Source: Achromobacter sp. Marseille-Q4962 (GTDB taxonomy: Bacteria; Pseudomonadota; Gammaproteobacteria; Burkholderiales; Burkholderiaceae_B). From it: a stretch of DNA of 37,351 bases. Shown in pieces: positions 1 to 7,076 of the stretch (the stretch's first letter is position 1; each line of letters starts with the position of its first letter). Position numbers and translations under genes: made by a program. The stretch spans positions 1-37,351 of the forward strand of contig NZ_CALSFU010000032.1 of assembly GCF_943737005.1 (NCBI RefSeq). The letters are read 5' to 3'. The notes beneath the pieces are model-generated. The model ran no database searches and was not told the origin of the DNA. It saw only the letters and a list, made by a program, of their open reading frames with translations.

Positions 1-1
1 T

Positions 2-790
2 CCCGCCCCCGGCCGCAGCATCAATGCCGACGACTACCAGCACCGCCCCCGCGCGGTCACCGCGCTGGCCAAGGAATTCGCGCCCGGCGCGCGCACCGGC
101 TCGCACTCCCATCCGCGCGCGCAGCTGATCTACGCGGTGGAAGGCATCATGCGCATCACCACGCCGGACGGTTTCTGGGCGTTGCCGCCGCTGCGCGCGC
201 TGTGGGTGCCCGCCGGCCTGCCGCACGGGGTGGACATGGTGGGCGCGGTGTCGATGCGCTCGCTGTACGTGCAGCCCGACGCCGCGCGCGGCCTCTGGCA
301 GGAATGCCAGGTCATCGAGGTCAGCGGCCTGCTGCGCGAGCTGATCCTGGCGCTCACGGCCGAGCCCATCGACTATCCGCCCGAAGGCCGCGCCGCCCAG
401 ATCGCCGCGCTCATCCTGTCGGAACTGGCGGCGGCCCGCGTCGTCCCCGTCCAGATCCCGTGGCCGCGCGACCGCCGTCTGCAGGCCATCTGCGCCGCCA
501 TCCTGGACCAGCCCGGTCTGCGGCGCGGCATCGAAGACTGGGGCGGCGAGGTGGGCGCGAGCGCCCGCACGCTGATCCGCCTGTTCCAGGCCGAACTCGG
601 CCTCAACTACCGCCAGTGGGTGCAGCAGGTGCGCCTGGCCGACGCGGTCTGCCGCCTCTGCCTGGGCGAATCGGTGGCGCGCGTGGCGGCGCGTCTGGGC
701 TACCGCAGCCCCAGCGCCTTCGCCGCCATGTTCCACCGCGCGCTGGGCGAGCCGCCGCAGCGCTACGTGCGCGGCCGCGCCGCCGGCTGA
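2..790 (+). CDS. AraC-family transcriptional regulator, 5' end cut by window edge
   Basis: The reading frame is open from the first bases, so the true start lies left of the window; 262 codons are visible. The N-terminal part looks like a cupin sensing domain (histidines in GSHSHPRAQLIYAVEG, then WALPPLRALWVPAGLPHGV). The C-terminal part is a two-helix-turn-helix AraC domain, with GARTLIRLFQAELGLNYRQW as the first recognition region and VARVAARLGYRSPSAFAAMF as the second. This cupin-plus-HTH layout is that of the AraC_binding subgroup, which often controls a neighbouring efflux or catabolic gene; that neighbour is outside the window. The effector is unknown. The downstream gene (mrcA) is on the same strand but 263 bases away and is functionally unrelated. 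Confidence 0.9.
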   Translation, partial: PAPGRSINADDYQHRPRAVTALAKEFAPGARTGSHSHPRAQLIYAVEGIMRITTPDGFWALPPLRALWVPAGLPHGVDMVGAVSMRSLYVQPDAARGLWQECQVIEVSGLLRELILALTAEPIDYPPEGRAAQIAALILSELAAARVVPVQIPWPRDRRLQAICAAILDQPGLRRGIEDWGGEVGASARTLIRLFQAELGLNYRQWVQQVRLADAVCRLCLGESVARVAARLGYRSPSAFAAMFHRALGEPPQRYVRGRAAG

Positions 791-850
791 AACCCGCCCC
801 GCGCCTTGCAACGGGTCTTGCCGTTTGTCACCGCAGGCAATACAGTTCAG

Positions 851-889
851 GGCGCGTGCAACGGGCGCGTGCAACGGGCGCGTGCAACG
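851..889. repeat. Three perfect tandem copies of a 13-bp unit
   Basis: The unit GGCGCGTGCAACG occurs three times without a gap (851-863, 864-876, 877-889) and is followed by a partial fourth copy (gcgcgtgg). A degenerate copy (TTGCAACGGG) lies near 806. The repeat sits in the 263-bp gap between the AraC-type gene and mrcA. No gene or clear promoter is seen in that gap, apart from a possible -10 hexamer TAGAAT at 1040-1045 just before the mrcA start. Confidence 0.85.
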
Positions 890-1053
890 GCGCGTGGCAG
901 GCGCCGGCCCGTTCCGCGGCTGTCCTCCCTGCGCATCGACCCGTCCCCTGATCTTTCCCTGCCCGGAACGCGTCCTTGCGCCGGCAATTTTGGTTACGGA
1001 AACCTTTGGCGCCGGCAGGCGGTCTATCCCGTTCTGCCCTAGAATCGGCTGCA

Positions 1054-3669
1054 ATGAGCACCCCCCAGCATTCCTCCGCCACCCCGGGCGGCAAACCGGG
1101 CCTTCCCTGGAAACGCATACTCGTCAAAACGGCCGCCGTGGCAGCCGGGGCGGGCGCGTGCGCGGCCGTGGCGCTGGGGCTGGCCCTTGCGCTGGCCTGG
1201 CCCAGCCTGCCCGACCTGCACGCCATGACCGACTACCGGCCGCGCGTGCCGCTGCGCGTCTATACCGCCGACAAGGTCCTCATCGGCGAGTTCGGCGAAG
1301 AACACCGCAACGTGCTGCGTTTCGACGAGATTCCCGAAGTCATGCGGCAGGCCGTGCTGGCGGCCGAAGACGACCGCTTCTACGAGCACGGCGGCGTGGA
1401 CTGGATGGGCATGGCGCGCGCCGTGCTCACCAACATTGTCACCGGCGCCAAGACCCAGGGCGGCAGTACCATCACCATGCAGGTGGCGCGCAACTTCTAC
1501 CTGTCGTCCGAAAAAACCTACTCGCGCAAGTTCTACGAACTGCTGCTCACGTTCAAGATCGAGTCCCAGCTCACCAAGGACCAGATTCTTGAGCTCTACA
1601 TGAACCAGATCTACCTGGGCCACCGCGCCTACGGCTTCGCGGCCGCCTCGCGCACCTATTTCGGCAAGCCGCTGTCCGAGATCACCCCCGCCGAGGCCGC
1701 CATGCTGGCCGGCATTCCCAAGGCCCCCTCGCGCGCCAACCCCATCACCAACTACGCGCGCGCCGAGGTCCGCCAGCACTACGTGCTGGGCCGCATGAAG
1801 GCGCTCGGCTACCTGACGCAGGAGCAGGTCGACGAGGCGCTCAAGGAAAAGCTCACCGTGCGCGGCGCCGACGGCGCCAGCGCGCGCGGATTCGCCGTGC
1901 ATGGCGAATACCCGGCCGAGCTGGTGCGCCAGCTCATGTACGGCGTGTTCCAGGAAGACACCTACACGCGCGGCATCGACGTCTACACCACCATCGACTC
2001 CAGGGACCAGGAAGCGGCCTACCGCGCCGTGCGCCAGGGCGTGCTCGACTACACCCGCCGCGCCGTCTACCCGGGCCCCGAAGACCAGATCGACCTGCCC
2101 GACGGCGTGGAAGACGATCCGCAGGCCCTGGACGACATTCTCGACGGCGTCCAGGAAAAAACGCCCGACGCCGACGACCTGCTCTCGGCGGTGGTGCTCT
2201 CGGCCAGCCCCGCCGAGGTCAGGCTGGCACGCAGCTCGCGCGAGATCATCACCATCAGCGACAAGAAGGCGCTGGCCGTCGTGGCACGCGCGCTTTCGCC
2301 CAAGGCCAGGGACGAGCAGCGCATCCGCCGCGGCTCGGTCGTGTACGTGCACAAGAACGGCGACGCCTGGGAAATCATCAATATGCCCGCGCTGCAGGCC
2401 GCGCTGGTTTCCCTGGCCCCGCAGGACGGCGCCATCCGCGCCATGATCGGCGGCTTCGACTTCAACCGGGGCACGTTCAACCGGGCCACCCAGGCCTGGC
2501 GGCAGCCCGGTTCCAACATCAAGCCCTTCGTCTACGCGGCGGCCCTGGAGCGCGGCCTCACGCCCGCCACGCAGATTTCCGACCAGCCCTTCATGCTCAC
2601 GGCCGAGCAGACCGGCTCCAAGCCCTGGCAGCCCAAGAACGACGGCAACCGCTACGAGCCCATGCTCACGCTGCGGCAGGGCCTGGTCCGCTCCAAGAAC
2701 ATGGTGTCCATCCGCATCCTGCAGGCCATCGGCCCGCAATACGCGCAGGACTACCTCACCCGCTTCGGCTTCGACAAGGCGCGCTGGCCGGCCGTGCTGC
2801 CCCTGGCCCTGGGCGCGGGCAGCGCCACGCCCCTGCAGGTCGCCAATGCCTACAGCGTATTCGCCAACGGCGGCTACCGCGTCACGCCCTACCTGATCAG
2901 CCGCGTCACCGACCGCTCGGGCAACGTGCTCATGCAGGCCCAGCCCACGCTGGCCGGCGACGAAACCGCGCGCGCCATCGACCCGCGCACCGCCTGGATC
3001 ATGGACGACATCCTGCGCGACGTCACCGTCAACGGCACCGCGGCGCGCGCGCACCAGACGCTCAAGCGCAACGACGTGGGCGGCAAGACCGGCACCACCA
3101 ACGAGGCGGTGGACGTCTGGTTCTCCGGCTTCACGCCGTCGCTCGCCACCACGGTCTGGATGGGTTTCGACCAGCCGCGCTCCCTGGGCACCAACGAGTT
3201 CGGCAGCGGCCTGGCGCTGAGCACCTGGCTGGACTATATGCAGCCCGCGCTCAAGGGCGTGCCCGAGGCCAAGCCCGCCCCGCGCCCCGACGGAATCATC
3301 GTGGACAACGGCGACTACTACCTCTCGGAATTCCCGCCCGGCCAGGCGGTCGCCTCGCTCGACCTCTCTTCCGGCGACGCGCTCACCGACTTCCTGAACA
3401 ACAACCGCTCGACCGGCGGCGAGGATTTTTCCGTCAAGCCCCAGCCCAAGCCCAACGGCTCGGCCACGCCGCCGGCGGCCCTGCCGGCGGCCACGCCGGC
3501 GGCCCAGCCCGCGGACCAGGCGCCTCCCGTGGCGCAGCCCATTCCCATTCCGGACATCGGCCGCCCGTCCGGCTCGCCGCCGGCCGGCGGCGAGCGCGCC
3601 ATCCCGCCCATACCCGTGCCGCGGGTGGACGGCGGCGCGCCCTCGCTGGCGGCCGCCCGGCCGCGCTGA
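1054..3669 (+). CDS. mrcA: Penicillin-binding protein 1A (bifunctional peptidoglycan glycosyltransferase/transpeptidase)
   Basis: Class A PBP of 871 residues that polymerises lipid II and cross-links the glycan strands in the periplasm. A membrane anchor spans about residues 24-48. The glycosyltransferase domain carries catalytic Glu105 in EDDRFYEHGG, followed by GGSTITMQVARN and LYMNQIYLG. The transpeptidase domain has the SxxK nucleophile Ser487-Lys490 (GSNIK), SKN at 547-549 and KTG at 678-680. The C-terminal tail is rich in Pro and Ala and probably disordered. An upstream in-frame codon at 976 exists, but ATG 1054 gives the normal PBP1A N-terminus (short cytoplasmic tail, then membrane anchor). 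A charged insertion between the two domains (about residues 340-385, EDQIDLPDGVEDD and following) fits the OB-like region of PBP1A. No pilM-type neighbour is present. The gene converges on the phosphatase with only 21 bp between the stop codons. Confidence 0.96.
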   Translation: MSTPQHSSATPGGKPGLPWKRILVKTAAVAAGAGACAAVALGLALALAWPSLPDLHAMTDYRPRVPLRVYTADKVLIGEFGEEHRNVLRFDEIPEVMRQAVLAAEDDRFYEHGGVDWMGMARAVLTNIVTGAKTQGGSTITMQVARNFYLSSEKTYSRKFYELLLTFKIESQLTKDQILELYMNQIYLGHRAYGFAAASRTYFGKPLSEITPAEAAMLAGIPKAPSRANPITNYARAEVRQHYVLGRMKALGYLTQEQVDEALKEKLTVRGADGASARGFAVHGEYPAELVRQLMYGVFQEDTYTRGIDVYTTIDSRDQEAAYRAVRQGVLDYTRRAVYPGPEDQIDLPDGVEDDPQALDDILDGVQEKTPDADDLLSAVVLSASPAEVRLARSSREIITISDKKALAVVARALSPKARDEQRIRRGSVVYVHKNGDAWEIINMPALQAALVSLAPQDGAIRAMIGGFDFNRGTFNRATQAWRQPGSNIKPFVYAAALERGLTPATQISDQPFMLTAEQTGSKPWQPKNDGNRYEPMLTLRQGLVRSKNMVSIRILQAIGPQYAQDYLTRFGFDKARWPAVLPLALGAGSATPLQVANAYSVFANGGYRVTPYLISRVTDRSGNVLMQAQPTLAGDETARAIDPRTAWIMDDILRDVTVNGTAARAHQTLKRNDVGGKTGTTNEAVDVWFSGFTPSLATTVWMGFDQPRSLGTNEFGSGLALSTWLDYMQPALKGVPEAKPAPRPDGIIVDNGDYYLSEFPPGQAVASLDLSSGDALTDFLNNNRSTGGEDFSVKPQPKPNGSATPPAALPAATPAAQPADQAPPVAQPIPIPDIGRPSGSPPAGGERAIPPIPVPRVDGGAPSLAAARPR

Positions 3670-3690
3670 CCCGGCGGACAGGCCCTCGGG

Positions 3691-4401
3691 TCAGGCCCCG
3701 GCCAGGTCCGTCACCACATCGTTGGGCCAGGCGCGCAGGGTTTCGAGGTCCAGGAAACTGAAATAGCCGCTCTGCCACCCCTCGGTGTCGATGTGGTACA
3801 CGTTGCCCAGCACCAGGGGCGCGGCCACCGGCGTATGGCCGGCCACCACGGCGCGCACGCCCTGCACCAGCGTGCGATCCATCAGTCTCAGGCGCTCGCG
3901 CGACCACTGGCAGGCCTGGCTGGTGGAGCGGGCGCGGTCGCGCAGGGCCGATTCCAGACGCGGCCAGAACAGCACCGGGCAATCCGCGTGCAGCAGGCCG
4001 ACCGCCCCTTCCGCGGTCTCCACCTCGATGGCAATGGGCAGGCGTTCGAAGGCTTCGGCATAGACACGCTGCAACTCGGCCGGCAGGTCCAGGAACCAGC
4101 CGCCGCCGTAGTCGCGCCAGTTCCGGGTGTCGACCTTGCCGGTACGCACGTGGCGGATGGCGTAATCCTCGTGATTGCCCTGCACGGCGTAGAACCAGGG
4201 CCGCTCCAGCCATTGCAGCGCAGCCTCGCTCTCGGGCCCGCGATCCACCAGGTCCCCCACCGAAAAAAGGCGGTCGCGGCCGGGGTCGAAGCCCAGGCGA
4301 TCCAGGCTTGCTTCCAGCCGCGAGAAATGGCCATGCACGTCCCCCACCGCGAAGTCGCGGCCGGTTTCATTACGAGGCACCCTGAGAAAACGCTGCTCCA
4401 T
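3691..4401 (-). CDS. PP2A-like metallophosphatase (bacterial PrpA/lambda-phosphatase type)
   Basis: A 236-residue calcineurin-like phosphoesterase. All hallmark metal-site motifs of the PPP family are present: GDVHG (20-24), GDLVDRGP (49-56), GNHE (75-78) and VVAGHTP near the middle of the C-terminal half. The family dephosphorylates Ser/Thr, sometimes Tyr or His, phosphoproteins with Mn2+; E. coli PrpA and PrpB are involved in signalling of misfolded envelope proteins. An upstream in-frame codon (4467) would add 22 low-complexity residues; ATG 4401 puts the GDVHG motif at the normal place. The substrate cannot be read from the sequence. The gene is divergent from the PepSY gene, with 179 bp between the starts. 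Confidence 0.9.
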   Translation of the reverse strand: MEQRFLRVPRNETGRDFAVGDVHGHFSRLEASLDRLGFDPGRDRLFSVGDLVDRGPESEAALQWLERPWFYAVQGNHEDYAIRHVRTGKVDTRNWRDYGGGWFLDLPAELQRVYAEAFERLPIAIEVETAEGAVGLLHADCPVLFWPRLESALRDRARSTSQACQWSRERLRLMDRTLVQGVRAVVAGHTPVAAPLVLGNVYHIDTEGWQSGYFSFLDLETLRAWPNDVVTDLAGA

Positions 4402-4525
4402 GTCGTCCGTTCCTGGCCTGCCGGCCCGGGAGATCGTTCCCCGGTTTCCGCCGGCGCACAAGTCCACATTCTATTTAATCCGCCTTTCATGACGCCACGC
4501 AGGCACCGGCACGCACGACGGTCAC

Positions 4526-4549
4526 GAGAATTAGTATTATTCGTGATAA
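4526..4549. promoter_or_regulatory. AT-rich operator candidate, resembles a Fur box
   Basis: Bases 4526-4544 match the 19-bp Fur consensus at 11 of 19 positions by eye. They overlap a short inverted repeat, TTAT (4537-4540) and ATAA (4546-4549). The stretch is strikingly AT-rich for this genome and lies 31 bp before the PepSY gene. Iron control would fit PepSY membrane proteins, many of which belong to siderophore or haem uptake loci. Inference only. Confidence 0.35.
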
Positions 4550-4580
4550 CGTCCCGTTTTTGCACCCTCACCCCGTCGCC

Positions 4581-5756
4581 ATGACTGCCGCGTCCACCAT
4601 CAAGACCTGGTATCTCGTCCACAAATGGACCAGCCTCGTCTGCACGCTGTTCCTGCTGGTCATCTGTATCACCGGGCTGCCGCTGATCTTCCATCACGAA
4701 ATCGACCATTGGCTGGACGACGCCAAGCCGGTGTCCGAGGTTCCGGCCGGCACGCCGCCCGCCCGCCTCGACACGCTGGTGGACCGCGCCCGCGCCATGT
4801 ATCCGTCGGAAGTCGTCGATTACCTGTTCTTCGACCCCGACGAGCCGCAGGTGTACGTAGGCATGGCCAAGAAGCCGGGCGACGGGCAAGTCTCCGGGCA
4901 CGCCGTGCGCATGGACGCCCGCACCGGCGAAGTGCTGCTCGACGGCCCGCCCTATGCGCAAGACCGCTACACCTTCATGGGCATCATGCTGGCGCTGCAC
5001 GTGGACCTGTTCGCGGGCCTGCCGGGCGAACTCTTCCTGGGTTTCATGGGCCTGCTCTTCTGCGTGGCCATCGTGTCGGGCGTGGTGCTGTACGGCCCCT
5101 TCATGAAAAAGCTGTCGTTCGGCACTGTGCGCGCCGCGCGCTCGACGCGGCTCAAGTGGCTGGACCTGCACAATCTCCTGGGCATCGTCACCCTGGTCTG
5201 GGCCTTCGTGGTGGGCCTGACCGGCGTCATCAACGAGCTTTCCACGCCGATTTTCCGCCTGTGGCAAAGCACCGAGCTCACGCGCATCCTGGAGCCCTAC
5301 AAGGGACAGGGCGTGCCGCCCGCGCTGGCGTCCGCGCAGGGCGCCGCCGACACGGCGCGCAAGGCGCTGCCGGGCACGGAAGTCTCTTTCATTTCGTTTC
5401 CGGGCAACGCCTTCGGCAGCCCGCACCACTACATCGCCTGGATGCGCGGCGACACGCCTCTCACCTCGCGCATGAGCACGCCCGTGCTGGTGGACGGCAA
5501 GACCGGCGAACTCACGACCGTGGCCCGCATGCCCTGGTACCTCACCGCGCTCGAGCTCTCGCGGCCGCTGCACTTCGGCGACTACGCCGGCATGCCGCTG
5601 AAGATCCTGTGGGCGATTCTGGATATCGTCACCATCGTCGTGCTGGCCAGCGGGCTCTATCTGTGGCTGGCGCGCCGCCGCGCCACCGAGGCGCGCGTCG
5701 CGGAAATCATCCGCAAGCACCAGCAGGCCGCCGAACCCCAGAGGACGCCCGCATGA
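4581..5756 (+). CDS. PepSY-associated transmembrane protein (PiuB-like, iron-uptake associated family)
   Basis: A 391-residue inner-membrane protein. It starts with a membrane helix after IKTWYLVHKWTSLVC, followed by a periplasmic PepSY-like stretch (about residues 45-125), a helix pair around 133-175 (LALHVDLFAGLPGELFLGF), another helix near 205-225 after LKWLDLHNLLG, a second PepSY-like segment, and a last helix near 340-365. Conserved histidines flank the helices (VHKW, FHHEIDH, LHVDLF, LDLHN). The arrangement is that of PepSY_TM proteins, which in Proteobacteria often accompany TonB-dependent siderophore receptors and may act in reduction or release of ferric iron. ATG 4581 is chosen over TTG 4560 because the first helix then starts normally. 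Its stop overlaps the start of the next gene (ATGA), so the two are co-translated. Confidence 0.88.
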   Translation: MTAASTIKTWYLVHKWTSLVCTLFLLVICITGLPLIFHHEIDHWLDDAKPVSEVPAGTPPARLDTLVDRARAMYPSEVVDYLFFDPDEPQVYVGMAKKPGDGQVSGHAVRMDARTGEVLLDGPPYAQDRYTFMGIMLALHVDLFAGLPGELFLGFMGLLFCVAIVSGVVLYGPFMKKLSFGTVRAARSTRLKWLDLHNLLGIVTLVWAFVVGLTGVINELSTPIFRLWQSTELTRILEPYKGQGVPPALASAQGAADTARKALPGTEVSFISFPGNAFGSPHHYIAWMRGDTPLTSRMSTPVLVDGKTGELTTVARMPWYLTALELSRPLHFGDYAGMPLKILWAILDIVTIVVLASGLYLWLARRRATEARVAEIIRKHQQAAEPQRTPA

Positions 5757-5950
5757 GCAAGAAGCAGACATCCGGCAAATTCATGTTCGTCTGGGGCGCA
5801 CCGCTCACGCTCGGCGTGCTCAGCGTGTTCGGCCTGCTTTCGGCGCTCCTCGGCACCGGCGCCTGGCACTGGGCGTCATGGGCCTCGCTCGCGATCCTGC
5901 TGCTGGTGATCGCGCGCTACGGGTTCTTCCCGCCCAGGCAGGCGAAGTAG
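5753..5950 (+). CDS. Small two-helix membrane protein downstream of the PepSY gene
   Basis: A 65-residue protein whose ATG overlaps the stop of the PepSY gene by four bases, so translation is coupled. After a basic N-terminus (MSKKQTSGKF) it has two hydrophobic helices (about 14-33 and 41-57) and a short tail GFFPPRQAK, with the character of a short membrane partner. Small proteins of this kind are frequent companions of PepSY_TM genes. No catalytic motif is visible. It probably forms a complex with, or assists folding of, the upstream protein; this is inferred only from the overlap. Confidence 0.8.
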   Translation: MSKKQTSGKFMFVWGAPLTLGVLSVFGLLSALLGTGAWHWASWASLAILLLVIARYGFFPPRQAK

Positions 5951-5966
5951 GCGGGCCGGGCCCGCC
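5950..5966. terminator. GC palindrome between convergent genes
   Basis: The arms GGCGGGCC (5950-5957) and GGCCCGCC (5959-5966) are perfect inverted repeats around one base. The palindrome starts on the last base of the small membrane protein gene and lies between two convergent genes. There is no T-tract on either side, and a one-base loop means the real hairpin would be shorter. Termination is therefore uncertain. Confidence 0.3.
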
Positions 5967-5975
5967 GCGCGGCGC

Positions 5976-6803
5976 TCAGGCCCCGAACTTCTCCGGATCG
6001 GGCCCCAGGCGCGGGCCTTCGGCAATGGCGTCGATGGCGTCCATATCCTGGCGCGTCAGCTCGAAATCGAACACATCGATGTTCTCGCGGATGCGCGCCG
6101 GCGTCACCGACTTGGGAATAACGATCAGCCCGTGCTGCAGGTGCCAGCGCAGCGTCACCTGCGCGGCCGACTTGCCATACCGGACGGCCAGCTCCTGCAG
6201 GACTGCGCTCTTCGCCACGCCGCCTTGCGCCAGCGGGCTCCACGACTCGGTCGCGATGCCGTGCTGCGCGTGGAACGCCCGCAGCTCGCGCTGGGCGAAC
6301 CCGGGATGCAGCTCGATCTGGTTCACCGCCGGGGTCACGCCGCTTTCCCGGATCAGCCGCTCCAGATTGGCCTTGGTGAAATTCGACACGCCGATGGAGC
6401 GCGCCCGGCCGTCTTCCCGCATTTCGATCATGGCGCGCCACGCCTCCAGGAATTTGTCGCTGCCGGCCACGGGCCAGTGGATCAGGTACAGGTCCACATA
6501 GGCCAGCCCCAGGCGCCGCAGGCTTTCGTCCATGGCCTTGTGCGCCTCGTCGTAGCCGTGGCTGTCGTTCCAGAGCTTGGTGGCGATGAACAGGTCCTTG
6601 CGCGCCACGCCCGATGCGCGCAGCCCCGCGCCCACGCCCGCCTCGTTGCCATAGATGGCCGCGGTGTCCACGGAACGGTAGCCGGCCGCCAGGGCCTCCT
6701 TGACGCTGTCCTTGGCCTGGTCGTCCGGCACCTGCCACACTCCCAGCCCGAGCTGCGGAATGCTGTTGCCGTCGTTGAGTTTTACTGCGGGAACCTTCGC
6801 CAT
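5976..6803 (-). CDS. Aldo/keto reductase (2,5-diketo-D-gluconate reductase-like, AKR5 group)
   Basis: A 275-residue NADPH-dependent (alpha/beta)8-barrel reductase. The catalytic tetrad is complete: Asp46 (GYRSVDTAA), Tyr51 (IYGNE), Lys76 (IATKLWND) and His109 (DLYLIHWP). The family signature SIGVSNF and the C-terminal IPKS segment, which contacts the cofactor 2'-phosphate, are present. The closest functional names are DkgA/DkgB and methylglyoxal/aldehyde reductases; the physiological substrate cannot be fixed from sequence. The length is typical of the short bacterial AKR5 members. It is transcribed alone, convergent with the PepSY unit and divergent from the ABC exporter. Confidence 0.93.
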   Translation of the reverse strand: MAKVPAVKLNDGNSIPQLGLGVWQVPDDQAKDSVKEALAAGYRSVDTAAIYGNEAGVGAGLRASGVARKDLFIATKLWNDSHGYDEAHKAMDESLRRLGLAYVDLYLIHWPVAGSDKFLEAWRAMIEMREDGRARSIGVSNFTKANLERLIRESGVTPAVNQIELHPGFAQRELRAFHAQHGIATESWSPLAQGGVAKSAVLQELAVRYGKSAAQVTLRWHLQHGLIVIPKSVTPARIRENIDVFDFELTRQDMDAIDAIAEGPRLGPDPEKFGA

Positions 6804-6948
6804 GAAAACCTCCGTCGCTCGCGGCGCGCGCCGGCGCGGTGAATGCGCGCCGGCGCGCGCGGCCCTGGGGCGGACCGGCGCGCCCCCAGGACCGAGAAGT
6901 CAGAAAAGCGGGCCTGCCCGCACATGGCCAGCCAACCCCGGCCGGAAC

Positions 6949-6988
6949 GAAAACCCCCGGGAGCGCCAGGTCCATCCCAGGGGTTTTC
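6949..6988. repeat. Inverted repeat in the divergent intergenic region
   Basis: GAAAACCCC (6949-6957) and GGGGTTTTC (6980-6988) form a perfect 9-bp inverted repeat with a 22-bp spacer. It lies in the 273-bp region between the aldo/keto reductase and the ABC exporter. A GATAAT hexamer at 6994-6999, just downstream on the plus strand, could be a -10 element for the exporter. Whether the repeat is an operator or an RNA hairpin is not known. The rest of the region is GC-rich and shows nothing further. Confidence 0.5.
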
Positions 6989-7076
6989 ACGTAGATAATA
7001 CTAAGCCCAGCGCGCGCCGCAACCCGGCGGCCGGATTTTTCCCGGCCAGCCAGGCGCGTCCCACACCCGATCCGCC

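Noticed and set aside
1040..1053. Leaderless mrcA transcript from TAGAAT at 1040-1045
   Set aside because: The hexamer is well placed, but no -35 or TGn extension supports it; left as a possibility only.
1039..3054. Long open frame (671 codons) on the minus strand of mrcA
   Set aside because: Antisense shadow of a highly conserved gene in a GC-rich genome; composition (runs of Gly, Val, His, Asp) is that of a complementary frame.
3888..5771. 627-codon minus-strand frame across the PepSY operon and the phosphatase
   Set aside because: It overlaps two well-supported genes in other frames and has no conserved motif.
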